Source: Collybia mongolica (lineage: Eukaryota; Basidiomycota; Agaricomycetes; Agaricales; Clitocybaceae). From it: a DNA stretch of 64,000 nt. The notes under the pieces were generated by a model that made no database searches, was not told the origin of the DNA, and saw nothing but the letters and a program-made list of their open reading frames with translations. Shown in pieces: positions 47,522-58,404 of the stretch (its first letter is position 1; each line of letters opens with the position of its first letter). The stretch is from positions 4,526,001 through 4,590,000 of the forward strand of contig JAAXNY010000001.1 of the NCBI GenBank assembly GCA_013420905.1, written 5' to 3'. The position numbers and the translations under genes are program-made.

Positions 47522-48270
47522 ATGACCATGTCAATGCCCTCTTTTTCCCTCCCGTCTTTCTCAGGTTCTCTTCCCTCCAAATCTTCCCTCCTCCTATCAC
47601 TTTTGGCCTCAGTCGTTCTGCTCTCTTTCATTCGGGCAGCTGTCTTGTGTCTGCGAACAAATGTATCTAAACAGCCCCAACAGCTTATCCAAGCTTCACC
47701 GGAAAAGCAGCAGTCAACAGGAAGGGAGGAAACACGGCAACGACGGTCGTCATGGGCCTGGGGGCTTATCAGTTGGGAAAGCCTGCCCCTTGCACTACCT
47801 GTGTCCTTGACCACAGTCGAGAATAACACAGTTGGAAGGGGTGTTGGGCTGCAAGACAAGAGACGAGAGCAAATTCAGAATTGGCAACCAACAGTAAGAA
47901 GGGGTGGACCTGCATTCGAGTCTCCAAGTGTGTATCATTTACCTCTGTGGCCCTTGCTTTTCCAACATATGATCCTTACGGCTCTTCATTTTATCTAGTA
48001 CCTGCGATATATCAGTCTGAGGTGCCAGTATCGATGGCAAAAATGATTATGTCAAGACATGTACGTGTAGTCCAAGCTAAGGCTCTATATAAATTAACCC
48101 TTAATCGGGATTGACAGACTTACCGAAAGCCTACGAATCGCCCCCCAGCCCGTCCACTCCCCCCATCAACTCATTCAAACACATCACGTTCCTCAGCGCC
48201 ACCACCCGCATCATCGCCTTCATCACCATCATCATCAAAGCCATCTCGGCGGACACCGTCCATGGTCTGA
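47522..48270 (+). CDS. Unrecognised single-pass membrane protein, 3' part uncertain
   Basis: Exons 47522-47927, 47999-48060 and 48118-48270 give 206 aa, with GT-AG introns of 71 and 57 nt. The start is uncertain among ATG 47522, 47528 and 47534; the frame is open further upstream. Near the N-terminus is a hydrophobic helix (SLLLSLLASVVLLSFIRAAV), then a hydrophilic part with SSWAWGLISWESLPLALPVS, and PAIYQSEVPVSMAKMIMSRH spanning the second exon. A Ser/Pro-rich tail reaches TGA 48268. Downstream sequence still looks coding but in changing frames: KKSKKSTNKHIRNEPES and TMLFGSIPNDAP in one frame, then MPHVRNAHTTVDALFAFSST and LALPVRSFSV in another. So the true C-terminus is probably broken by indels, or the assembly has errors. 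Function unknown. Confidence 0.5.
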
Positions 48271-50541
48271 TGTCCACATCATACAGCGCCAAACGATTTT
48301 GGTCATTTGTGCAGCTTTATCATTATTACTATCCCCCCCTATCACCGTTGCATCGTCTCAGTGGAAGAAGTCAAAGAAATCAACAAACAAACATATTCGA
48401 AATGAACCAGAATCTAGGACGCGCCACCTTTCCGTCATACGATACACGCTAATCCGTTCGGGACCTGGACGTCCGATTCGCACCATGCTCTTCGGCTCCA
48501 TCCCAAATGACGCTCCATGCCTCACGTCCGTAATGCACACACAACCGTGGATGCCCTCTTTGCCTTCTCATCGACGTCGCCTTTGGCATTACCAGTGCGA
48601 TCGTTCTCCGTCCTTATCTATTTACCGGGACATTACCTCTGTTTCGTCTATATTCCTTTTTATGCTTTCAGTATTCTCAACACTTGTTACTTTGCTTGCA
48701 TTGGGTTTATTTATTGCAACCCTGATTAGCTTGGGCTTTGGGTTGTATTCGCTTCTGTGAAGGATGCTTCCATTTTTTTTTCTTGTGTGTAGTGCTTGTG
48801 GGGGGCGTGAAGGATTATCGGATTTCCCTGTGCTGTGTACATATTTCATCGAAGAATCGTACAACAGTTTTCTGGCCATTGTGTGCGAAAAGCAGCTGTG
48901 TCCCAGCACAAGTATCATATATATGTATGTTCGGGCCGTTCTCATAATCGGTGAATATAATTCCCCTGTGCACAGGACATCCAAAATTCTTCCAACACAT
49001 GTCATCTGAATTTGCTAAAGGCTGAGTGTTAAACGTTAAACCTCGCACTTAGTTATCATATTTCAAACAAAGATTGTCACTCCTAGATGCAGATTCGAAG
49101 ATTCTAAATCCTCGCCGTGAGGCGTGCGCATGATTGTCGAGTCTTTTTTACATTGTAGCAAGGATTCGGGGTATCAGAGAGTGCGCATTTGATTATGTAA
49201 TCTCGCCTCTTGATTCGCAACTCCTATGACCCAACATGGATATATTTGACAGGCTCCCTATCTTGACGCAACATCATGGGCAACTCAGGCCAACTTACTA
49301 TGGTCGTTTGTGCATTTGTGCAGCCGCCGTCTCTGCTACAATCGCTTGGCATAGATTTTGTATTGAACTCTGGGTATCCGAGTCGTCGTGCTTCGACCGG
49401 ATGTGCCGTCAGGCGTGAAATATACAAATGATCAAGAATTTTTCGTTATCGCTAGGCAATGGAGCGACGCCCGAGCCCCTTACTCCGTGGTATACGGAAT
49501 TGTTCTTGTTCAACTCCACGAAGGGTCTAGAGAGGTCGTAGGATCTACGACAGTTGAACGACCTGGGTAATTACAACTCCAACCTCTTCAGGGTTAAGAA
49601 CTAACGCATAAACGTACAGAATCCAAGGCTAGTCCCATGATAATCTGGCTCTCTTATCTTTGGAACAACATCACATACGACGGCGACCTTCAGACAGCAC
49701 CGCATGGGATGGTCTCCAACCCAACGTTGTCACTGAGCTTCGGTGGAGCCCGTCTGTATAAGGGTGGTTCTACGACATAGTGTAAGCTTCTACCATGCTC
49801 CCCGAGGCTGAAAAGTCTTGGCCATCGACAAGCTTGACCGAAGTCATCCTGTGAAACCCTTGGCAAACCTGTTGACCCCTCGTCACCTTTCTTCTTGCGT
49901 TGTTGTTTTACATTGCGATCATCACGATAACAAGCTGTGATGCTGCGGGACCCCACCAGTGGCGTTTGTGCGGACGCGGGTTTTTTCGTATCTAGCATTT
50001 ACCGCCCTACCCGCTATGCACAGGGTCGTGTCCATAGTTTTGACTCGGAGGTTTGAGGAGACGTGTTCTTGTCGGGGCCTACCGCCAGTTAGGACATAGA
50101 GTCGTAGGGCGTGTTTATGCGTTGCTTTTAAAGGCCACGGATTGGTTTTGGCGACGGATTACCATGCTTTTAACGCCGCATCAAACCCGCTGCGCGACTG
50201 GTAGAATGCTGCAAATCCCTCACATACACGCAACCTGTCAATGCGTTGCAGATTGGGACGACTTCGCCTGCTGGTTCTTTTGATTTTCGCGTCCAATTTT
50301 GGCACACAAGGAGGTGGGATAGTGTGGTTGTTTTTTCCCCATAGCCGTCACTTTTATGCTATATCTATAAACTTCTGGCTGATCTACCTCGAGAGGTGGG
50401 ATAACACCCTCGGTCACTGACGAATCCCCGGATAGCTCTCCTCGATACTTCTTCGTTGGCACGAGTTACCAGATTTATCCAGAGTGAATATCTTATAAAC
50501 TCGAGGAGGACGGGTTGGAAACGTAACTTCCACCAGCTCCA
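48271..50541. other. Broken C-terminal coding remnant, then gene-poor region
   Basis: 48271-48650 contains the frame-shifted continuation of the preceding gene. A possible 97-nt intron (48265-48361) would reopen one frame, but a further shift near 48513 is needed. From 48760 to 50541 no gene can be supported. An open frame at 49388-49567 reads protein-like (DQEFFVIARQWSDARAPYSV) and may be an exon of an unresolved or decayed gene. Confidence 0.35.
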
Positions 50542-51134
50542 ATGTCCTCCCCAGCATTCAGTCGAGCTCTGCCCGCAGCCCGTGCTGGCCTGGCGCTGCG
50601 GTCATTTCACACCTCTCCGCCCGCCTCTGCGAGCATTGTTGCCTCCCCGGCAGCACCTACTCATCATGCTCCCGTCCTCGACATCTTTGATGCTCCTCCC
50701 ATGCTTGGCTCGTACCGCCCTGCCCTTGAACAACGGGCGTCTACTTCACGGCCACTCGCACCAAAACCACGGGCTCCTCCTCGCCCCTTACCTCCCCCAA
50801 TTCTCTTCGATGGCCCGGCTCAACCGCGCAATCTCCTTCCGCAGTTACAGGCCCAACAACGATCTCCAAGGCCGCGCGCACGGAAATCTTACCCCACATC
50901 CTCGCCCATAATACACATGGGGACTTCGGAACCATTAATACAGATGTTCGATGGACCGGCGCGCATTACCCGTTGCACACCTCGCCCCGCAAAAGGGGTA
51001 AAGAAAAATTCTACTTCCCAGTTCTAGACTCGAATGTTTACTCTTTTTTAAATTTTTGTTAGACGTCGCCGTTGAAGTATCTCGTATTGATCGGGGCTGC
51101 GGGTGCGGTCGGTGCTGCAACACAGCTCACATAG
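50542..51134 (+). CDS. Small mitochondrial-type protein with C-terminal membrane anchor, 175 aa
   Basis: Exons 50542-50997 and 51063-51134 are joined by a 65-nt GT-AG intron. The N-terminus MSSPAFSRALPAARAGLALR followed by SFHTSP is a textbook mitochondrial presequence, rich in Arg/Ala with no acidic residues. The middle is Pro-rich and likely disordered, with three related short motifs (DIFDAPPML, ILFDGPAQP, QMFDGPARI). The second exon encodes one transmembrane helix, LKYLVLIGAAGAVGAATQL, ending the protein. No family is recognised. The design suggests an inner-membrane protein anchored by its tail, possibly an assembly factor; that role is a guess. Confidence 0.65.
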
Positions 51135-51471
51135 TCCATGCCTGGCGGCCTCGGGGGGGAGGGACTGCTGGACACCTGGTCAGTCGATGGTTCTATGCCC
51201 TGGTGACAAACGACCGTTACTGACGGCCTTCTTACACCAGGAACGGAAATTCCATGTATTACACGTGTAGAGTACAAAAAAAAACGTTGTATAGTAGATG
51301 TTGTACAACTGAATGTTTGATGTATGAGGACATAAATACAGACAATATGACAAGGGCACCGGCATGGATACTGACTGAACTCTATTCGTGCGGTAAGAAC
51401 CAGTGAGTACTAGGGCCATGTATTGGTTGGCGATCAAATGATATCTGCAACGCGCCTTGGACTCGCTGGCC
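51135..51471. other. Convergent 3' intergenic region
   Basis: This lies between the tail-anchored protein (plus) and the F-box gene (minus). No gene seen. Confidence 0.45.
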
Positions 51472-53054
51472 CTAAAAGTACCGGTGAGTGTACGTACGGT
51501 TGTGTGAAGCAACGGTAAAATTACGGTCCATATTCTTTTGTTGCTCACGATTTTCCTCAAAGTCGGTACGCGTGACATGATATGACTTACGTTCTCTTGC
51601 TTCAGATTCGGCCGGAACTCGTGAGAGACATGGGTGTCAACATCAACAAGAGTCTGAAGTGTTTTTGAACGTGACATCGCCTTTATAAGTCCGACCTGTT
51701 GATTGGAATAAGTCAGTGCTATTCACACGAAAATAAAGTAAAGAAGAGAAGGCTAACGATGTCTTTGATGGGGAGCGAAAACCCCAGTTGTTCAAGATGG
51801 ATGCAAGATTTACAGATGGCTGAAATAGAGTCAAGTCCTACGCTGCAGTCGAAGAAAGTTACTCTTTTCAGCGTTCGGTCATGCGCTTCCAAAAGCTTCT
51901 TGACGAGAGCCAACGTAGCTGATGCTTGAACTTCTGGAGCCTTGAGGGAGAAGGAGGAGAGTGGGGGTAGAGATCCCTCTAGGTGAGTAAGGATTGTCGG
52001 GAGGACTGAGGGGGGCTGCTCTGAGCCGGTGATGCATGGGCGTGTGTCAATAGCAATGTGCTGCAGATGATGGAGCGCAGGCGAGGTTAGCCCAGCGGGG
52101 CCATTATGTTCCTAGATGTGTGTGAGTGAGCGCCAAAAGTTATGGGGTGACAGATGTCTCACCGCAGCGGTAAATGCGAGGCTTTCCAGACAAGGGGTAT
52201 GGGAAATAAGGCGGAAGATGGCGATGTGAGTAACTTTAGGACAGCCAACGACGTGTAGCCCGAGGAGCTGGGGCAGTTCAGTGAGCGTAGCATCTAGCAC
52301 TTGTTCGTTCAGATCGCTCGACATCTATGAAGCTTCCACGTCAATTGCGCGAGTGACTCCATGGAGAAGGCGATACCCACAAAGAGAGTCAAAGTCGTCA
52401 ACGCCTTTCGATTTAATAACGTCCACCGTGGAAGAATATCCATGATATTCCATGACCCGAAATCGATTGCGATCTTCTGTATCTTTGTCAGCTTCAGCAA
52501 CTTCTCAGCCTGGGCTGTGGTAAGCCGCCCGTGTAGCCTAACATCCTCGAGCCGAGCCTTTACTTCCAATATAGAAAGGAAGGCTGAGACGCTGTCTGGG
52601 GTATATATGAACGACCTGAGGTTGGTGCAGAGCTCCAGTGCGCGGCAGCAATCCTTAACAAACAGAGGATGAACTTCCCCGAGGACAGTTGGCGCGACAC
52701 GGATATCTTGAGAGATGCGTCAGCGTGATGTAGTGCGCATTTTTAACGCTAGAACAGACCGACGTTCCTGACATGAATCGCGAGATGCGGATGGGCCAAA
52801 ACCGCGGAGAAGGCGGTAGCTAACTGGAGATCTATCGCGTCAGATTCGACTGATTCAAGTGATATCGGGTAAAGCCATGCCTTAGGATACCGTTTGGCAT
52901 GATGGATACGAAATGCGAGGGTCCTATATAGCCTTGGAATAACGCCGGCCAAGAAAGACCTGCTAACGAGTGCAACGGCCGGGAGGTCTCTCCCAGAAAG
53001 ATGGGCAAAAATTACTTCTAGAACATCAAGATTCAGACTATCGGCGGCGACCAT
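51472..53054 (-). CDS. F-box protein with LRR-like C-terminal part, 434 aa
   Basis: Likely SCF ubiquitin-ligase substrate receptor. Exons on the minus strand: 53054-52760, 52706-52381, 52324-52163, 52111-51758, 51695-51591 and 51534-51472 (1,305 nt, phases close). The F-box is at residues 5-45: LNLDVLEVIFAHLSGRDLPA then VALVSRSFLAGVIPRLYRTL. The rest has leucine-rich-repeat-like pieces (LPQLLGLHVVGCPKVTHIAI, CIHLEQLGFSLPI) and one RALELCTNLRSFIY, as in many Agaricomycete F-box proteins. Exon 6 and the stop at 51472 are the least certain; a longer downstream exon is possible. The substrate is unknown. Confidence 0.82.
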
Positions 53055-56000
53055 CTCTTTGGGGTTTGAGAGAAGGACTTTTCGGTGAGCAGTTCAGGTT
53101 GCAGGCATCGCCGAAGGTGAGCAACGTAAATGCCCAATGGAGAATTGAGCAGATAGGAGCACGATATTGAGAACAATGTTGAAGCCCGCAACGTCGACCA
53201 AACGCGAAGAGAATAGGTTGGTCGTTGATGATGATATGGCCGTGGTCGTCGTTCGTGGCGACAAGGAACCTGGCCCTGCCAAGGGACGGAATGCGTTACG
53301 TAATAATCTCTCCATGGGCCTTGACTGTAATTCCAAGTCTTGCCTTCAATTCACAGACCGGAAGAGTCAAACGAATGCTCAAGAGTCAAGCGTTTTACTG
53401 TGGCCACGCAATTGACTCAATACCCCTCTTACTAAACGCTTCGAACGATGCTAATGTCACCCAGCCTTGATCCTAAACAAGGTGGGTTGCTCTCCAACAC
53501 GCTTCCCCTGCTACCTTTTATTCTGCCTCTCTCGTAAAGACACATCTAGTACTCGGCAGTTCGGACCGTCGTGTTCATTCATTGTACCCCGATTTTAATG
53601 CTTACGAGGCACATACTTCCCCCACGGCGCTTGGGACGCATAGGGGCTGTTCACGACTGGCACAAGTACATGTGGATCGGCTTCTTAGATGTTTCGTATT
53701 TCTTCACTCGGGGAAGCCGCCAGGAACATAGGCACGAGCTGAAGGGGTCGCCCGTTCCCACCCAAAACGCTATAACGTTATTTTGAGTCTACATCTCCAT
53801 CTATGTCCTCCATGCGACAAGGCCACGAAGGTAGAACACATGGTGAAGAGCCCTAGGGTGGACCCTTTGTTGCTTTGGGTGAATGGACAGATCCATGCCA
53901 CTTGGGAACACAGATGTCATGGCCTGGGACCTGAGCCGTGGATACATCCCACAAAATTGAAGGACCAATATAGCTCAACCTAATTCCGCACCAATAGAAA
54001 CCTTGCAAGTCTCGGAACCGTCAACGTCTCCCTGAGACTCATCTGTTCCTTCGTCATCTCCATTCATACATCAAAACACACCAGAGGCCTCCATCTGACG
54101 TTGTAGTTTATTCCTGGCATGCCTAAACAGGCATGCGGGTGTGACCGCCGACTGAAAGCGACTTCTTGTCATTGACATAAACCGGAACCACAAGAACGGG
54201 ATTGATTCCTCTGACGTCTTGTTCCGATTCCTCGAAACCTGTACTCTTGCTATAAATCAGACAGGCTGTTTCACACACAAACTCTGTGAGGAAAACACTG
54301 GATATCATCTGGTGGCTGTCCTTTTTTCGGCTTCAAACCCTGTGAGTTAAAATTCCATTTCGTATTCAGGTAAGTACATTAAGACGTACATTCAAAGCGA
54401 TTAAGCTCTTCTTATTTCCCACTTACTCTGCAAATTTGTTGGTGTGGGAATGCTAGCCCTCGTGCAGGGCGGTAACAAACCCAATTGCTGGCGAACGTTT
54501 CACACCGAATTGCGTTCTTGATACGAGAAGTAGTGTCTCTAAAATCACGACCGAAATCTGGGATAACGACATCAAATCAGTGGAACCACAAGTCTGGTTG
54601 ATTAAATATTCCTGCTGACGGGTTCTCGGAGGTAAATGATCCAACTTTATACGGGCACTTTCACTGATGTTGTTTAGTAACCAGAAACATTACTTTCGGG
54701 CCGTTGACTCCTCGGACTTCAAGCCCTCATTTCTATTTTCCGCAGTGCCGATTTTTGATGTTGAACGAATGGGCTCATTTCAGGGTAGCTCCCAGCTTGC
54801 CGTGTCTGACAGAAGCAGGCTCAAATGATACATTCCACTCAATCCGCGGGGCACAACATAGGTCCGTATGTGAATGTATTTTCGCCTCGATCCGGCGTTG
54901 AATTCACCGGTTTGGTATCGACGCAGCGCCTGTCTGGGTGTTTTATTTGCCGTATATCAAACCGGTTCTGACACCAAGGGGATTGGAAGTAGGTCACTGC
55001 CCTACCAAACTATTCTAAGCTGATCTTTCAGGTGACATAGTAGTCAAGTTTTTTATTCGTAATATCGCCGCCCCCAATACAAGTCCTGAAATACATCTCC
55101 GCTGCCTTACAGAGACCCAGACACACGTCCATTGGCATCGCTCTAGTGTGACTTGAAGGGGTAAGATACTAGTCTGAGGTTACCAACTGGTCACGCCAAT
55201 TACTTGACTTTTAGTAATCCGTCGTTGTTTAAGATGCATCAGTAAGTAGGTCTCCGGAACGCGCTGTCATAGTGAGGTCGTTGGTACCCCTGGGTGATGC
55301 CGGGGCATAATATGATGGTTCAGACAAGGTTTACACCCCTAACAAGAAAGGGAATTAAATTAGAGGAGTGTGACAGATCGAACTCCCATGTACTGGGGTC
55401 GTCTTTATGTTCGGAGAAAGGTAAGCAGCGTTGAGTGTGGGTGGTCAAATGTATTGACCGGGTTCGAAGTTAGGCATCGGTAGTATTGGTAGTGATTTGT
55501 CATATAGACTGGGCGTCCCCACGTTCTCTTTTTTTAGGCGGGGGGAGAACAGTGATACAACATCCCTGCCTCTCGGTATGATGGTTTCGGAGACTCCACT
55601 CGCCAGTTCGATCAAAGGAGTGCACCGAATTCTATAGGAGGGCTCGCCACTTTTGTCCATCTCCGCGGGGGGCCCATATATTTCAACCCGGCATGTGAGA
55701 GGGAAAGTCATGGATCCCCTGAGCACAAGTGATCCCCTTACGCTCACTTTTACGGCCCGGATATGTAAAGCAGTCCCCCAAGAACACCTTTGATGCTTAG
55801 TAGTGCCATTGTTTGTATTTGGGATCTTTCCGTGACGATGGAATTTTGTCAGGTTATACAGGTGGGAGTGCAGTTGTACTTAGTAGGTGTGTCCTGTCAG
55901 GTGCGGCTTCGAGGTGGCTACTCCACAGGACAGAGAGCTTCGGGAGGCCACAAGTGAGAAGGGACCATCAAGACACAGAAGCCGGGGATAAAGTTACGAG

Positions 56001-56954
56001 GCTGAACCAGAGATATGGCAAGGCAGGAGTTGGGTCCGGTTATAGTCCATCGGTTCCTGACATTGCGAGCAAGAGCCAGCCACAAATCTTACCTTAACTT
56101 TGGGCATTTTATAAATGAGTTGATACATACTCCATACACCGGTAGTTGGTTGACCTTTGAGGTATTTTGTGGTAGGTGGCCTGGAACTTAATACCAAGGG
56201 AAGTCGCGAAGTCACGAAAAACCGTTGACACCTTGATCGGATCCGCACTTGTGTGGTATGTTTTCGGCATCCAAATCCGTGTCAAATTCGGCGAGTACAA
56301 GTTCAGTCTTAAGGAGAGGATGCTAGGGGGGCATGATAAATCCCCGACGCCAGACAAAAGTGAGATTGTTCAGTGACCTTTCTTTTTTTGCGTTCACTGG
56401 AGTGGATGACTTGTGTGAACGAAGTGGGCGTTAATCCTCAGGAGATGCGAGGGCCGTACTTTAAGCACATTCTGCTCGCGAAAAACTGGGACGACGATGG
56501 TGATTCGGACTCGTGTGTTGAGCAGTAGAGAGCGCTATGAACTCCGATGGTCGCGTCGACTTTGAATTCCTCCCTTCCATGGGCAAAACTCCAAAAATCC
56601 AGCGTTTATGATCAATAACCTTCTACTCGCCGACCCAAAGCCTATTAACGCGAAGGACCCTAGCTGCGAGGCTGTACTTAGTCTAAAGCTTATGGCAGCT
56701 CGGCGCTTCTTGTTACAGAACCACCAACGAGAAGGCCGAGGTCGTTGAGGTGTAATTACCCAGTGGCGACAAGCATCAAAGACCCGTGTGCAGCACATGT
56801 AATCGCAAGGCCGCAGTAAGCAGAGATTGGAAATGCGTACGTAGACATATTCTGACTCTCGAAAAGCCAACAAAGGAGTCGTTTCGAATGTGCTAGAACC
56901 GCGATTTCCTCCACTCCTTCAAACCAGACTGTCTTTTCAACCTAAACACGGTCT
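53055..56954. other. 3.9-kb gene-poor region
   Basis: No complete gene could be built. Between about 56176 and 56527 the plus strand reads protein-like: a frame with KTVDTLIGSALVWYVFGIQI, followed by one ending NPQEMRGPYFKHILLAKNWD and a stop at 56528. These may be exons of an unrecognised or decayed gene. The remainder, about 53.1-55.8 kb, shows only short frames with no exon context. Confidence 0.35.
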
Positions 56955-57900
56955 ATGATACTCTCTACTCTCCCCGTCTTTCTCCTTCCTGTTCTCATCA
57001 GCGCTGTCGCTGCTGCCGGTCTCCCATCCGGCATCGTCATCATTGTTCCCCCCAACAGCACCGTCGTCAACGAGGAAGTCTCTTTCGGCGCGTCCTTCGA
57101 GCCCGGCATAGATCCTAGCACATACGGGTGCGTCTATTTCTACTCTTACCTGCCTGCTCCAAATCTCTCTTTCCATTAAGTCTATCGTTCGTTGACATTA
57201 AGATTGACACTCGTTGTGTAGGTACTCTTCCCGCATCCAGATAATGCTCACGCACCCCAACGGCACACAAACGGCCCCTTCCGCTGTGCTCGACCGCGCA
57301 TGCAGCGGCACCCCGCCCCACCCCATAGGTGGGTTTAATACAGGCGGGCTCAACTTCTCCGAACGCGTCGTGCCGGATGTGCCGGGGGTATACGTACGTA
57401 TACGTATTGTTCGTTCTTCTTTCTCTTCTGAACTAACTCAATACTGTTGACAGATAATTGACGTGAGCGTGCGCTTTGGGTTCCCTCCTGCAGGCAAGAA
57501 ATGTGCCGACGGAAACGAAGAGTTCCAGTTCCGGGTGCGTGCTATCATTCTCCTTGTGTTCTCACAAATTCATAAACCACACCATCCGCAGAATTCAAGC
57601 GCGTCCTTCCAAGTCCAGCCCCTACCTGCCGGCGCGTCCAGCATCCTAATTGGGACCGCCTTCGGGCTCGTGACGCAGACGTTCGCGCAACCGACGGGGG
57701 TTGTAGAGGTGGGCAACGCGGCCGCTGCTACCATGGATGCGAGTGGAGTCACTAATGCCAATGCAAATGCCACCTTCACCAATGGAGCGTCGGGCTCTGC
57801 ACCGACGCCAACGCCGACGGGGAGTGTACGTGCGGTGAGGGTGCCGGCTGGCCTCGCTGCAGCCTGTGCGGGAGGCGTACTGACGATTTCGATGTGGTGA
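56955..57900 (+). CDS. Secreted, probably GPI-anchored protein, 244 aa
   Basis: Exons 56955-57127, 57222-57393, 57454-57534 and 57592-57900 (735 nt, all phases close). The N-terminus is a clear signal peptide (MILSTLPVFLLPVLISAVAA). A beta-rich ectodomain follows with few Cys, including RACSG and KKCADGNEEF, and N-glycosylation sequons (NST, NGT, NFS, NSS). A Ser/Thr/Ala/Asn-rich stalk is followed by a short hydrophobic C-terminus (VPAGLAAACAGGVLTISMW), typical of a GPI-attachment signal. No named family is recognised. It is likely a cell-wall or surface protein. Confidence 0.75.
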
Positions 57901-58404
57901 GGATCTTTGAATACGTTGTGCCCTCTCTTGTATGTTATCGAATAAAAATGTAACTCATCAAAACCCCTTCTATTAGACATACTGGGCGTCAGGCCCCATT
58001 AAGAATACGCTGTGCGAACTTTAACTGTAGGTAGACATGGCACTCTATCACTGGGGCTGTGACTGGCAGAACCGAGATTGCAATCGGGCTACAATTCGCC
58101 TGGTGTGTTGTGCCTTGCAAACCGCGGTGGGAAGTACACGGTGGGCTGGGCCGGGCCTGTTCCTTCGGTGTTCCTGATATCGGAGCTCCGTCTTTCAAGG
58201 GCAGCTTATAACTGCTAGGGTCCTTTATCATTCCATCTGACAGGCACCCCCTGGGCCAGGCATAGGCACTGTCAACGATGTACCTAGCAGGACGCGTAAA
58301 AACAAAACTCTGGCCTCGGTACCTTTTCCCCTCTGGTTTCCCCTCCGAGTACTGGTACATGATATCGAATGCACACTGCATTGTATAACGCGGAACACTG
58401 AGAA
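57901..58404. other. Intergenic region
   Basis: 3' UTR of the GPI-type protein, with AATAAA at about 57940, and the promoter of the metalloprotease fusion. No gene seen. Confidence 0.5.
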
